DNA of 64,000 nucleotides from Lacinutrix jangbogonensis (GCF_000797445.1 NZ_JSWF01000032.1:148584-212583), one strand, 5' to 3'. Shown: positions 1 to 8,378, counted from the stretch's first letter. Notes: generated by a model not told the origin, from the sequence alone. Made by a program: numbers and translations.

Positions 1-1122
1 TATAATAGCTCAGATTTTGGTGCTCAGCTTTCCAAAGAAGGCTATTTTAAAGATGATGTAGATGTTATTGTAAGTAATTCTAACGCTGAAAAAGAAATAA
101 TAGCAAAAATATATAGCCTCGTAAAAAAGAAAGTAAAATGGAATGGTTTTACTGGTTATAAGTCCAATGAGAATTTAAGGAAAGTGTATAAAGAAGGCTC
201 AGGAAACGTAGGAGACATTAACCTAATGCTTGTAGCAATGTTGCGTTATGCTGGAATAGCTGCAAATCCTGTATTGTTAAGTACAAGAGCTAATGGTATT
301 CCACTCGCCCCTACTTTAGATGGTTTTAATTATGTAATCTGTCGTGTTAAATTAGAAGAGGGTTATGTGCTTTTAGATGGGACAAGCAACTACAGTACCG
401 CAAATATTCTTCCAGAAAGAGCCATAAACTGGCAAGGAAGAGTAATCGACGATAGAGGTTTTTCAGATTGGATAAGTTTAAAACCAGAAACAGTTTCAGA
501 TAAGATCTATCAAATGAATATTAATATTCAAGAGGATTTATCTATTGATGGAAAATTAAGAGAAAAACTAACTAACTACTTAGCCCTAGATTTTAGAGAG
601 GACTATGCTAAAGTAAAACCAGAGAGTATTATTGCGGAATTAGAAAAAGAAAAAGGATACATAGTCATTGAAAATCTAGACATAAAAAATAAAACAGACT
701 TAAGTAAACCAATTCTTATATCTTACGATTTTAAACTAGATAATGCTGTAGACGAAATAGGAGGAAAGCTTTACTTCTCTCCACTGTTATTTTTTGGTAA
801 TAATACGAATGCATTTGTGCAAGACACTCGTGTTTATCCCATAGATTTAATATATCCTCAAAACGCTAAATATAGAATAAGTATTAATTTACCAGAAGGA
901 TACGAAGTAGAATCACTACCGGGAAACGCAAAGTTTGTACTCAATACAACCGAAGGTGAGTTTTCTTATGTTATTGTCCCTAACGGAAAATCTATTCAGT
1001 TAGTTATTAGTTCAAACCTTAAAAACACTTTAATACTCCCAAAAGGATATCCGGAATTTAAAAAATTCGTACAATTATCTTCAGAGAAAAAAGCAGAAAA
1101 AATAGTGCTTAAAAAAGTGTAA
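1..1122 (+). CDS. Transglutaminase-like (DUF3857/DUF3858-type) protein, 3' part only
   Basis: The reading frame is open from base 1, so the gene begins upstream of the window; about 373 codons are visible. The first part is the end of a transglutaminase-like fold, including a segment reading GNVGDINLMLVAMLRYAG followed by PVLLSTRANG, which is typical of the large Bacteroidota proteins with an N-terminal DUF3857 domain. The position where active transglutaminases carry the catalytic cysteine (G-x-C) is Val here, so this domain is probably non-catalytic. The remaining C-terminal half is beta-rich and resembles DUF3858. Such proteins are usually periplasmic or surface-associated; their role is not established. 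An internal GTG at 184 is not the true start. A DUF457-like gene follows after 10 bases, suggesting co-transcription. Confidence 0.75.
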   Translation, partial: YNSSDFGAQLSKEGYFKDDVDVIVSNSNAEKEIIAKIYSLVKKKVKWNGFTGYKSNENLRKVYKEGSGNVGDINLMLVAMLRYAGIAANPVLLSTRANGIPLAPTLDGFNYVICRVKLEEGYVLLDGTSNYSTANILPERAINWQGRVIDDRGFSDWISLKPETVSDKIYQMNINIQEDLSIDGKLREKLTNYLALDFREDYAKVKPESIIAELEKEKGYIVIENLDIKNKTDLSKPILISYDFKLDNAVDEIGGKLYFSPLLFFGNNTNAFVQDTRVYPIDLIYPQNAKYRISINLPEGYEVESLPGNAKFVLNTTEGEFSYVIVPNGKSIQLVISSNLKNTLILPKGYPEFKKFVQLSSEKKAEKIVLKKV

Positions 1123-1132
1123 TAAAAAAAAT

Positions 1133-1651
1133 ATGGCATCACTCTTTGGTCATGGATTAGTTGGTTTTACATTAACTAAAATCGCTAGTGCAAAGACAAG
1201 TAAATTACTACTATTCTTAGCAATTGGCTCTGCAATATTTCCAGATTTAGATGTTGTTACATTTGGTAAAATACCTTATTCGCATCCTTTTGGGCATCGT
1301 GGATTTACACATTCCATTGTGTTTGCTGTTATTTGGGCTGCGATCTTAGCTTTTATATTTACAAAAACGAAGCGTAAGCTGTTTTTTATTGTCCTTTTTC
1401 TGTCTACAATATCGCATGGTATTCTAGATGCTTTAACAACAGGAGGAAAAGGCGTTGGTTTTTTAATTCCGTTTAATAATGATCGCTTTTTCTTTCCCTG
1501 GAAAGTAATAAAAGTGTCACCTATTGGAATAAGTAAATTCTTTTCAAGTTGGGGAATGGAAGTGATTTTGAGCGAATTAAAATATATTGGTATTCCATGC
1601 CTAATAGTTTTATTATTTTTACATTTTAAAAGAAAGACCAATGAACATTAA
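1133..1651 (+). CDS. Membrane-bound metal-dependent hydrolase-like protein (YdjM/DUF457 family)
   Basis: A 172-residue protein with about four hydrophobic segments. It has the family's conserved polar motifs: HGLVG near the N-terminus, FPDLD, HRGFTHS and SHGILDALTTGG, whose His and Asp residues resemble a metal site. The family is annotated as inner-membrane metal-dependent hydrolases, but the substrate is unknown; some members are linked to the SOS response or phospholipid metabolism. The stop codon overlaps the start of the MazG-like gene by 11 bases, so the two are probably translationally coupled. Family assignment is firm; biochemical function is not. Confidence 0.85.
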   Translation: MASLFGHGLVGFTLTKIASAKTSKLLLFLAIGSAIFPDLDVVTFGKIPYSHPFGHRGFTHSIVFAVIWAAILAFIFTKTKRKLFFIVLFLSTISHGILDALTTGGKGVGFLIPFNNDRFFFPWKVIKVSPIGISKFFSSWGMEVILSELKYIGIPCLIVLLFLHFKRKTNEH

Positions 1652-1967
1652 AAACGCACAGCAAGAAGTCGATACCTGGATTAAAAACCATGGTGTTCGT
1701 TATTTTAATGAGCTTACCAATATGGCCCAGCTTACTGAAGAAGTAGGCGAGGTAGCCAGAATTATCGCGAGACGTTATGGAGAGCAAAGCGAGAAAGAAA
1801 GCGATAAAAACAAAGATTTAGGCGAAGAATTAGCAGATGTTATGTTTGTGGTTTTATGTTTAGCAAACCAAACAGGAATAAATTTACAAGATGCTTTCGA
1901 TAAAAAATTAGATCTAAAAACCAAACGCGACCACGATCGCCATCATAATAACGAAAAGCTGAAATAA
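1641..1967 (+). CDS. MazG-like nucleotide pyrophosphohydrolase
   Basis: A 108-residue all-helical protein. The pattern EEVGEVARIIARR, then about 25 residues later GEELADVMFVVLCLAN, matches the ExxE...ExxD magnesium-binding layout of single-domain MazG/dUTPase-superfamily enzymes. These hydrolyse non-canonical or excess nucleoside triphosphates to monophosphates in the cytoplasm. It is about the usual length of short MazG-like proteins. The C-terminus is His/Asp rich. It overlaps the upstream DUF457-like gene, and aroA begins 24-42 bases downstream, so the three may form an operon. The physiological substrate cannot be told from sequence. Confidence 0.85.
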   Translation: MNIKNAQQEVDTWIKNHGVRYFNELTNMAQLTEEVGEVARIIARRYGEQSEKESDKNKDLGEELADVMFVVLCLANQTGINLQDAFDKKLDLKTKRDHDRHHNNEKLK

Positions 1968-1991
1968 CAGCTTTGTTATTTCTGCTTAAGT

Positions 1992-3242
1992 ATGAATTTA
2001 CTTTTTTCTATGAATATAAAACTCCAAAAATCATCAATTAATAAAACGACTTCAATACAAATAACAGGCTCAAAAAGTGAGACTAATAGATTGTTACTAC
2101 TGCAAGCCTTGTATCCAGAAATTAATATTGAGAATGTTTCTAATAGTGACGATTCTCAATTAATGACAAAAGCTTTGGCCGCGACAGGGCAAGTAATAGA
2201 TATTCATCATGCAGGAACTGCTATGCGTTTTCTAACGGCTTATTTTGCTGTTCAAAATAACCGAGAAACACTAATTACGGGCTCTAAACGCATGAAAGAA
2301 AGACCAATTAAAATTTTGGTCGATGCATTAAATCAACTAGGAGCAGACATTTCATATCAAGAAAATGAAGGCTTTCCGCCACTTTTAATAAAAGGGAAAC
2401 AACTTACAAAAAATAAAGTATCTCTAGACGCTAATGTCAGTAGTCAATATATTTCGGCATTATTACTAATAGCTTCAAAATTAGAAAACGGATTAGAACT
2501 CACCTTAAAAGGTAAGATAACTTCTGTGCCTTATATAAATATGACTTTGAGTTTATTAAGTCAATTAGATATAGAAACGCAGTTTATAGATCATGTGATC
2601 ACAGTAAGGCCGCAACAAGAAAAAGTAAAATCTAGAACATTAACAGTAGAGTCAGACTGGTCTTCGGCTTCTTATTTTTATAGTATTGCGGCTTTAGCAC
2701 CAGTTGGAACTTCAATTATAATTTCATCTTATAAAAAAGACAGTTTACAAGGCGATTCTGCATTAGCAGAAATTTATAAAAGCTTTGGTGTTGCAACCAC
2801 TTTTCATGAAAATACTGTGCGTATTGAAAAAATAGCTAAAGTAGATGCTCTAAATTCAATAGATTTCAATTTAGAAAATGCACCAGATATAGCGCAAACA
2901 ATCTCGGTAACAGCTTTTGCTTTAGGTCTAGAGTCTAATTTAACAGGATTACACACGCTTAAAATAAAAGAAACAGATCGATTAGAAGCTCTAAAAACTG
3001 AAATCGAAAAATTAGGTGGAGCAGTTAAAATCACTAACGAAAGCCTTCATGTTAAAGCGTCAAATAAAATTAAAGAAAATGGTGTTATAGCCACATATAG
3101 TGATCATAGAATGGCAATGGCTTTTGCGCCTTTAGCTTTAAAAGTACCTATTGAAATTGAAGATTATATGGTGGTTTCAAAATCGTATCCAACCTATTGG
3201 GACGATTTAAAACAACTTGGTTTTAAATTTAATGCTAAATAA
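1992..3242 (+). CDS. aroA: 3-phosphoshikimate 1-carboxyvinyltransferase (EPSP synthase)
   Basis: Cytoplasmic shikimate-pathway enzyme that joins phosphoenolpyruvate to shikimate-3-phosphate on the way to chorismate and aromatic amino acids. Visible family motifs are GSKSETNRLLLLQAL near the N-terminus (substrate lysine), HAGTAMRFLTAY (the NAGTAxR loop, with the leading Asn-type residue replaced by His), KETDRLEAL and SDHRMAMAFAPLAL. At 410-416 residues it has full family length. Two starts are possible, 1992 and 2010; the second, beginning MNIKLQKSS, fits the family N-terminus better. The first bases of the gene lie just after a short inverted repeat that spans the stop of the MazG-like gene. 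Confidence 0.95.
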   Translation: MNLLFSMNIKLQKSSINKTTSIQITGSKSETNRLLLLQALYPEINIENVSNSDDSQLMTKALAATGQVIDIHHAGTAMRFLTAYFAVQNNRETLITGSKRMKERPIKILVDALNQLGADISYQENEGFPPLLIKGKQLTKNKVSLDANVSSQYISALLLIASKLENGLELTLKGKITSVPYINMTLSLLSQLDIETQFIDHVITVRPQQEKVKSRTLTVESDWSSASYFYSIAALAPVGTSIIISSYKKDSLQGDSALAEIYKSFGVATTFHENTVRIEKIAKVDALNSIDFNLENAPDIAQTISVTAFALGLESNLTGLHTLKIKETDRLEALKTEIEKLGGAVKITNESLHVKASNKIKENGVIATYSDHRMAMAFAPLALKVPIEIEDYMVVSKSYPTYWDDLKQLGFKFNAK

Positions 3243-3331
3243 AAAATAATAATCACTCATTTACTTGACAACGCCTATGTTGAGATTGTATATTTGCCAC
3301 TTTCTAACCTTAAATTTTTATCGACGTGAAA

Positions 3332-4381
3332 ATGAAACTATCACACTTTAACTTCGAGTTACCCGAGGAGTTATTGGCAGAATATCCAGCAGAAAACAGA
3401 GACGAATCTCGTTTAATGGTTTTAAACCGCAAAGAGCAAACCATAGAGCACAAGCAGTTTAAAGATATTATTGATTATTTTGATGAAGATGATGTCATGA
3501 TTCTTAATAATACAAAAGTTTTTCCAGCACGTTTATTTGGAAACAAAGAGAAAACTGGAGCCAGAATTGAAGTTTTTTTATTACGTGAGTTAAACGAAGA
3601 GCAACGCCTTTGGGATGTATTAGTAGATCCAGCACGTAAAATAAGAATAGGAAATAAATTATATTTTGGTGATGACGAAACATTAGTTGCCGAAGTAATA
3701 GATAATACAACATCAAGAGGAAGAACATTACGTTTTCTTTACGACGGGTCTTATACAGAATTCCGTAAGAAATTAACCTCGTTAGGCGAAACACCTTTGC
3801 CTAAATACATCAAACGAGATGTAGAACCAGAAGACGAACACCGTTACCAAACCATTTTCGCAAAAAAGGAGGGTGCTGTTGCAGCTCCAACCGCAGGAAT
3901 GCATTTTTCTAAGCATTTATTAAAGCGTTTAGAAATAAAAGGTATCGATTTTGCTGAGGTCACTTTACATGTTGGTTTAGGTACTTTTAATTCTGTAGAA
4001 GTAGAAGATTTATCTAAGCATAAAATGGATAGCGAAGAAGTAACTATAGGTCCAGAAACGGTAGAGAGAATAAACAAAGCGTTAAAAAAGCGACGTCGTA
4101 TTTGTGCTGTAGGTACAACTGCAATGCGAGCTGTAGAAAGTGCTGTATCTTCTAATCATACCTTAAATGAAATTGACGGTTGGACAAATAAGTTTATTTT
4201 TCCTCCTTACGACTTTAGTATTGCTAACGCAATGATTACTAATTTTCATACGCCAAAATCTACATTAATGATGATGACCTCTGCATTTGCAGGACACGAT
4301 TTTGTTAAACGTGCGTATGACGAAGCCGTTAAAGAAAAATATAAATTCTATAGTTATGGAGATGCGATGTTAATTATTTAA
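3332..4381 (+). CDS. queA: S-adenosylmethionine:tRNA ribosyltransferase-isomerase
   Basis: Transfers the ribose moiety of SAM to 7-aminomethyl-7-deazaguanine in tRNA, the step that makes epoxyqueuosine in queuosine biosynthesis. Signature stretches are [18 protein letters not shown] at the N-terminus, [31 protein letters not shown] and [18 protein letters not shown]. The 349-residue length is normal. An upstream in-frame GTG at 3326 would add two residues; the ATG at 3332 gives the conserved start [11 protein letters not shown] and is preferred. A clear terminator follows about 70 bases downstream, so the gene ends a transcript. No other queuosine gene is in the window. Confidence 0.95.
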   Translation: MKLSHFNFELPEELLAEYPAENRDESRLMVLNRKEQTIEHKQFKDIIDYFDEDDVMILNNTKVFPARLFGNKEKTGARIEVFLLRELNEEQRLWDVLVDPARKIRIGNKLYFGDDETLVAEVIDNTTSRGRTLRFLYDGSYTEFRKKLTSLGETPLPKYIKRDVEPEDEHRYQTIFAKKEGAVAAPTAGMHFSKHLLKRLEIKGIDFAEVTLHVGLGTFNSVEVEDLSKHKMDSEEVTIGPETVERINKALKKRRRICAVGTTAMRAVESAVSSNHTLNEIDGWTNKFIFPPYDFSIANAMITNFHTPKSTLMMMTSAFAGHDFVKRAYDEAVKEKYKFYSYGDAMLII

Positions 4382-4451
4382 TCCTGAAATATTTGCTGAA
4401 CTTGTTTCAGTACCTCAGGAAATTATTATCACGATTTTCAATACACAATTT

Positions 4452-4484
4452 AGCCTTGTCACTTTAGACAAGGCTTTTTTTTTG
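4452..4484 (+). terminator. Rho-independent terminator downstream of queA
   Basis: An 8-bp stem, AGCCTTGT pairing with ACAAGGCT around an 8-base loop, is followed directly by a run of nine T residues (the last stem base included). It lies about 70 bases after the queA stop codon and reads in the same direction. Confidence 0.85.
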
Positions 4485-4496
4485 CTAATTTTATTT

Positions 4497-4594
4497 GGGC
4501 GTTACTCACTTTTGCTCTTATAGGCAAAAGTAAGTCGGGCTTTCGGCAGTCGCTCTCTGCGAGGAGCTTCAACAAATGCCTCCATCCCTAACGC
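4497..4594. repeat. Flavobacterial intergenic palindromic element (about 98 bp)
   Basis: This non-coding block begins GGGCGTTA and ends CCCTAACGC, so its ends are inverted (GCGTTA/TAACGC). Inside are an 8-bp hairpin (ACTTTTGC at 4508-4515 with GCAAAAGT at 4524-4531), the segment GTCGGGCTTTCGGCAGTCGC, and a shorter GCTC/GAGC pairing. From memory, blocks with these ends and the TCGGGCTTTCGG core recur between genes in many Flavobacteriia genomes. It is GC-richer than its surroundings. I see no second copy in this window. Whether it is a mobile MITE-like element or a structured RNA cannot be settled here. Confidence 0.55.
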
Positions 4595-4652
4595 AGACTT
4601 ATCTGTTAAGTTTTGCGTTTTACAAAAGTACAAGCAAACAACAATATTTAAT

Positions 4653-4660
4653 TACCTTTG
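4653..4660 (+). promoter_or_regulatory. -7 promoter box of rlmN (TAccTTTG)
   Basis: This is a perfect match to the Bacteroidota -7 consensus TAnnTTTG, placed 10 bases before the preferred rlmN ATG at 4670. Transcription would begin only a few bases before the start codon, giving a very short or absent leader. No clear TTTG -33 box is seen at the expected spacing. Confidence 0.55.
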
Positions 4661-4669
4661 CATTACAAT

Positions 4670-5710
4670 ATGGAAATAAAGAAAAAAGACATACGCGCAT
4701 TAACCAAAGAACAGCTTAGAGATTTCTTTGTAAAAGAAGGAGACAAAGCCTTTCGAGGAAACCAAGTGTACGAATGGTTGTGGAGTAAAGGCGCTCATAC
4801 TTTTGAGGATATGACTAATATATCTCTAGAAACGCGCCAAATGATGGAAGATAGCTTTGTTATCAATCATATTGAAGTTGATACCATGCAACGTAGTAGT
4901 GATGGTACAGTTAAAAACGCTGTTAAGTTACACGATGGGTTAATTGTGGAATCTGTACTTATTCCAACAGAAACGCGCACTACAGCTTGTGTTTCTAGTC
5001 AAGTTGGTTGTAGTTTAGATTGTAAATTCTGTGCAACTTCGCGTTTAAAACGCATGCGGAATCTAAATCCAGATGAGATTTATGATCAAGTTATTGCTAT
5101 AGATAGAGAAAGCAAATTGTATTTTAATAGACCGTTAAGTAATATTGTGTTTATGGGTATGGGAGAACCACTCATGAATTATAATAACGTTATTAAATCC
5201 ATAGAGAAAATTACCTCTCCAGAAGGCTTAGGGATGTCTCCAAAACGCATTGTGGTCTCAACGTCTGGTGTGCCAAAGATTATTAAAAAAATGGCAGACG
5301 ATCAAGTCAAGTTTAATCTTGCTGTATCGCTGCATTCTGCAATAGATGAGGTAAGAACACAGATTATGCCTTTTAACGAAACCTTTCCGCTTAAAGACTT
5401 AAAAGAAGCATTAGAATACTGGTACGAGAAAACAGAACGTAAAATAACCTACGAATACATTGTTTGGGATGGTATTAACGATAGAACTGAAGATATTGAT
5501 GCCTTAGTTAAGTTCTGTAAATATGTGCCCTGTAAGGTTAATATTATAGAATACAATCCTATCGACGATGGGCAGTTTCAGCAAGCCTCAAGTGCTGCGA
5601 TAGATAATTACATTCAAGAATTAGAACGCAATCGCATTGTTGTAAATGTGCGTAGAAGTAGAGGTAAAGATATTGATGCTGCATGTGGGCAGTTAGCAAA
5701 TAAAGCATAA
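4670..5710 (+). CDS. rlmN: 23S rRNA (adenine2503-C2)/tRNA(A37) dual-specificity methyltransferase RlmN
   Basis: Radical-SAM methyltransferase that methylates C2 of A2503 in 23S rRNA and A37 of some tRNAs. The [4Fe-4S] motif CSLDCKFC is present, preceded by the conserved TTACVSSQVG segment. The C-terminal AACGQLA carries the second catalytic cysteine, which forms the methyl-protein intermediate. At 346 residues it has family length and looks intact. The TTG at 4658 lies inside the promoter box, so the ATG at 4670 (MEIKKKDIR) is the sensible start. A bidirectional terminator follows. About 1.3 kb downstream lies a decayed duplicate of this gene's 3' end (6956-7053), on the far side of a T9SS-exported protein gene. 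Confidence 0.95.
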   Translation: MEIKKKDIRALTKEQLRDFFVKEGDKAFRGNQVYEWLWSKGAHTFEDMTNISLETRQMMEDSFVINHIEVDTMQRSSDGTVKNAVKLHDGLIVESVLIPTETRTTACVSSQVGCSLDCKFCATSRLKRMRNLNPDEIYDQVIAIDRESKLYFNRPLSNIVFMGMGEPLMNYNNVIKSIEKITSPEGLGMSPKRIVVSTSGVPKIIKKMADDQVKFNLAVSLHSAIDEVRTQIMPFNETFPLKDLKEALEYWYEKTERKITYEYIVWDGINDRTEDIDALVKFCKYVPCKVNIIEYNPIDDGQFQQASSAAIDNYIQELERNRIVVNVRRSRGKDIDAACGQLANKA

Positions 5711-5746
5711 AAAAAATGCCTTACAATTAAGTAAGGCATTTTTTTC
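5711..5746. terminator. Bidirectional terminator between rlmN and the T9SS protein gene
   Basis: A perfect 10-bp stem (AATGCCTTAC at 5715-5724 with GTAAGGCATT at 5731-5740) is flanked by an A run on the left and a T run on the right. It can therefore end transcription from both convergent genes. Confidence 0.9.
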
Positions 5747-5762
5747 TAAAAGAAATTTTAGA

Positions 5763-6863
5763 TTACTTCTTAATAATCTTTATTGTTTCAGTTTTATTGT
5801 CTGAAGTAATATTTATTATATAAATACCACTATTTAAATCACCAATATTTATAGTGTTATTTGTTATTGAGTTTTTCTTAAAATTAAGAACTTCTTGTCC
5901 TAATTGATTGTAAACTTTAACATTTTCTATTTCTAATTCTGTTTTTATTGTCAACTCATTTATTACAGGATTTGGAAAAACAGAGAAAGAAGAATTTTCA
6001 AACTCAGTTACGCTTAAAGAAGGATCCATTTCTGTTCTAAAACTCCAAACTGGAGAGTTTACAGCTAAACCACCAACGTTTTTTGCTACTACTTGCCAAA
6101 AATACTCAGTATCGTATGTATTACCAGTAATATTAACAGAAGTAGAACCTAATGAACCTAACAAAGTTAATGTAGTAGCTGAGTCTCCAAAATAAATATC
6201 ATATGCTGTTGCTGCATCTCCAGTTGCTGCTGCTACCCATGCAAGTGCTACAGCATTAGTGTTGGCAGCATCAAGAGGTACATCTATTGCCATATCTGCT
6301 GGAGTAGGAGTTGAAACAGGATCAGGCGCACTAGCATTCGCGATCATATCAATATTATCAAGAATCCAACGGTCTCCGTTATTTTGTTCTAATACAAAGG
6401 CTACATAAATAGGTTGTCCAATATAAGCTGTTAAATCTACTGTATGTTGAGATAAAGGTCCTCCAGACCAAACATCGGTTTCTGTTTGAGTGTCCACAGT
6501 AGTGAAATCTGCGTGAGTTGTTTGTGATGCAGTAGAAACTCTAATAGTGTAAGTACTGCCGTAATCTGCAGCAAAACTATCAGATTGATCAAATGATAAA
6601 ATGAAATTCGTTGCACTTACAGTAAATTGTGGCGAAACTAACCAGTCTTCTGCTGAAGTTGTTACAGCTTCCCAAGTAACAAAAGCTAAATTATTTGTAG
6701 TCCCGTCATTAACTTGCCAATTTTGAACAGCACCTTCTCCATTAGTTCCAATGAATGATGTCCAACCAGTTGGTATAGTAATACTTCCTTCAAAGTCTTC
6801 GGTTAATTGAGCTTGTACTTGAAGTACAAGTAAAAAAGATAATAATAAAGTAATTTTTTTCAT
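5763..6863 (-). CDS. T9SS-exported protein with choice-of-anchor J (MAM-like) domain
   Basis: A 366-residue secreted protein. The start MKKITLLLSFLLVLQVQAQ is a Sec signal peptide. Residues about 20-175 resemble the cleaved-adhesin/choice-of-anchor J domain: WLVSPQFTVSATNFILSFDQ, then YTIRVSTASQT and YIGQPIYVAFV, ending RWILDNIDM. A fibronectin III-like domain covers about 180-280. The last 80 residues, with SVFPNPVINELTI, a KVYNQLGQEV strand and LNSGIYIINI, form a type A T9SS sorting domain, so the protein is exported through the GldKLMN machinery and probably attached to the surface or released. It has its own promoter and terminator. It sits between rlmN and a decayed duplicate of the rlmN 3' end, which suggests it was acquired by integration or recombination there. 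Confidence 0.9.
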   Translation of the reverse strand: MKKITLLLSFLLVLQVQAQLTEDFEGSITIPTGWTSFIGTNGEGAVQNWQVNDGTTNNLAFVTWEAVTTSAEDWLVSPQFTVSATNFILSFDQSDSFAADYGSTYTIRVSTASQTTHADFTTVDTQTETDVWSGGPLSQHTVDLTAYIGQPIYVAFVLEQNNGDRWILDNIDMIANASAPDPVSTPTPADMAIDVPLDAANTNAVALAWVAAATGDAATAYDIYFGDSATTLTLLGSLGSTSVNITGNTYDTEYFWQVVAKNVGGLAVNSPVWSFRTEMDPSLSVTEFENSSFSVFPNPVINELTIKTELEIENVKVYNQLGQEVLNFKKNSITNNTINIGDLNSGIYIINITSDNKTETIKIIKK

Positions 6864-6892
6864 AGTAATAAGATTTTAGTATTAATTGTGTA

Positions 6893-6900
6893 CAAAGATA
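6893..6900 (-). promoter_or_regulatory. -7 promoter box of the T9SS protein gene (TAtcTTTG)
   Basis: On the minus strand this reads TATCTTTG, a perfect TAnnTTTG box about 30 bases before the start codon at 6863. No good -33 TTTG is seen at 17-24 bases further upstream. Confidence 0.5.
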
Positions 6901-6955
6901 AGAAATTAACCTAACATTATATGTTAAAGTATTTAAGGGTAAGGTTATCAAAATT

Positions 6956-7053
6956 ATAGATAATTACTTTCAAGAAGTAGAGCGTAATCGCATTGTTGTA
7001 AATGTACGTAGAAGTCGAGGTTAAAATATAGCTGTTGCTAGTTGACAACTAGC
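6956..7053 (+). pseudogene. Decayed duplicate of the rlmN 3' end
   Basis: Bases 6956-7021 match rlmN bases 5600-5665 at 60 of 66 positions by eye. The frame reads IDNYFQEVERNRIVVNVRRS against IDNYIQELERNRIVVNVRRS in rlmN. After Arg-Gly the copy hits a stop, but similarity continues weakly to about 7053 (matching DIDAACGQLA with another stop at the catalytic-Cys region). Four of the six differences in the good part are synonymous and two are conservative, so the copies diverged mostly while still under coding constraint. No start or upstream rlmN sequence is present. It is a remnant, not a second enzyme. Confidence 0.85.
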
Positions 7054-7068
7054 AATAAATCTTAGTAT

Positions 7069-7404
7069 CTATTTTTTATTCAACTCTAGTTTTTCAGCAA
7101 AATAATCACAAAAATCTTTCATTGTAGCTGTCATTTTATCATCCTGTGTTGCACGATTAAAAGTACTACTCATAGCTACTAAAGTCTGGTGGAAGAATAT
7201 TTTCATCTCATCTACAGGCATATCTTTAGTCCATAAATCTATACGTAAAGATTCTTGAGCAGTACTATCCCAAACCGAAAGCATCATCGCTTTAGCTTCG
7301 GCATTTGTAATACCTCCATCTTGAGCGGTCCAGTTTATTTTTTCTGGAACACGATTCTCGTCTAATTCTACGTTTAATGTGATTTTAGATTTTAAGTTAG
7401 CCAT
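7069..7404 (-). CDS. gldC: Gliding motility protein GldC
   Basis: A 111-residue soluble protein matching GldC of gliding flavobacteria, with the start MANLKSKITLNVELDENRVP, a WTAQDGG segment and RIDLWTKDMPVDEMKIFFHQ. It lacks a signal peptide, as expected for a probably cytoplasmic protein. In Flavobacterium johnsoniae, mutants lacking gldC spread less well but are not fully non-motile, and GldC is thought to support GldB. Its ATG overlaps the gldB stop by one base (TAATG), so the two are translationally coupled. Downstream lies the rlmN remnant. Confidence 0.92.
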   Translation of the reverse strand: MANLKSKITLNVELDENRVPEKINWTAQDGGITNAEAKAMMLSVWDSTAQESLRIDLWTKDMPVDEMKIFFHQTLVAMSSTFNRATQDDKMTATMKDFCDYFAEKLELNKK

Positions 7405-8378
7405 TATTTTCTTGGTTTGTAATTTGCGTTATCGAATATTTCTTTAGTGCTTTTTGTAAGCATTTGCTTAAAAGAGATGGTATTGTTTTCCATATAAGCA
7501 CGTACTATTTGCCAGCCAATATATTTACCAAGTTCTCCAGGCGAATCACTATCTATTTGTTCTAGATAGAACTTGGAGAATGGCGAAGGATTAATAAACC
7601 GACTTGCAAGTTTTGGGTCTGTATTGTAAAGTAATTCCTTATCTACAAAATAACGCCAAATATATTCCTCATTAGCTTGAGCCCATTTATACTCAGTATC
7701 TGTGTAGCTTAATTTTTGCGAATTGCTTTTAAACGGAATGACTTTATCTTTAAAATATAACAGTTTGCCTTCGTAAATTAAATCGTCTAAAAATGTTTTT
7801 CTGCGTTGCTCAAAAGTATAATGCTTAGCATATTTGTTAGCCAAATCAACAACCATTAATTCAGGTTCCAAATCTTGGGCTATATACGCTTGAAGCCCTT
7901 GATAGAAAAAGTGGCCCTGACCTAAGTAATTGGCTAATGGTAATACAACAATAGTATCCGTAACAATAACTTTATTTATATAGTCCACGTCTGAAGCTAC
8001 AGTAACTACTCTTGGTGTTTTAAATTGCGGGAAGTAAAATTTTAAATGCTGAAATAAAGATTCTATTTCTAAAGCTTCAGTTTTTAAATCTTTATATTTT
8101 TTTATGGTTTCGTTTTGTAATTCTATTTGTAGTGTGTCTTTTTGTCGGTCTAACCAAAAAGAATCATCATATTGTTTTGCAAACATAAACGGAAATGTGC
8201 CCTTCAGTTTAGGTAGGTCTTTGGGTGTGACTTCAGCGAAAGCTTTATCAAAGCGTTCTACGGTAAGATTAATACTTATTTTAGCAATTTCACTTTCAGT
8301 TTTATCTTCCTTTTCACAAGAAAAAATGCTTAAAAAAGTGAGTAAAAGAAAATAAATAGGTTTCAAAAGGCTTTTCAT
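7404..8378 (-). CDS. gldB: Gliding motility lipoprotein GldB
   Basis: The preferred start is the ATG at 8378, giving a lipoprotein signal MKSLLKPIYFLLLTFLSIFSC with a lipobox Cys and about 324 residues. A longer in-frame extension to 8477 would run over the promoter and into nadE and is unlikely. The mature part has features of GldB, including SINLTVERFDKAF near the N-terminus and GQGHFFYQGLQAYIAQDLEP in the middle. GldB is an essential cell-envelope lipoprotein for gliding in F. johnsoniae; its exact role in the motility machinery is not known. It is followed by gldC in a one-base overlap and is transcribed divergently from nadE. Confidence 0.93.
   Translation of the reverse strand: MKSLLKPIYFLLLTFLSIFSCEKEDKTESEIAKISINLTVERFDKAFAEVTPKDLPKLKGTFPFMFAKQYDDSFWLDRQKDTLQIELQNETIKKYKDLKTEALEIESLFQHLKFYFPQFKTPRVVTVASDVDYINKVIVTDTIVVLPLANYLGQGHFFYQGLQAYIAQDLEPELMVVDLANKYAKHYTFEQRRKTFLDDLIYEGKLLYFKDKVIPFKSNSQKLSYTDTEYKWAQANEEYIWRYFVDKELLYNTDPKLASRFINPSPFSKFYLEQIDSDSPGELGKYIGWQIVRAYMENNTISFKQMLTKSTKEIFDNANYKPRK

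Noticed and set aside
1956..1983. Inverted repeat GAAATAAC/GTTATTTC around the MazG-like gene stop as a terminator
   Set aside because: It lacks a T run and aroA begins at once, so read-through is more likely.
6956..7053. A second functional rlmN
   Set aside because: Only the last part of the gene is present, with two stops and no catalytic cysteine.
5763..7053. The rlmN-flanked segment as an insertion sequence or integron cassette
   Set aside because: No transposase, integrase, terminal inverted repeats or attC-like structure is present between the two rlmN ends.
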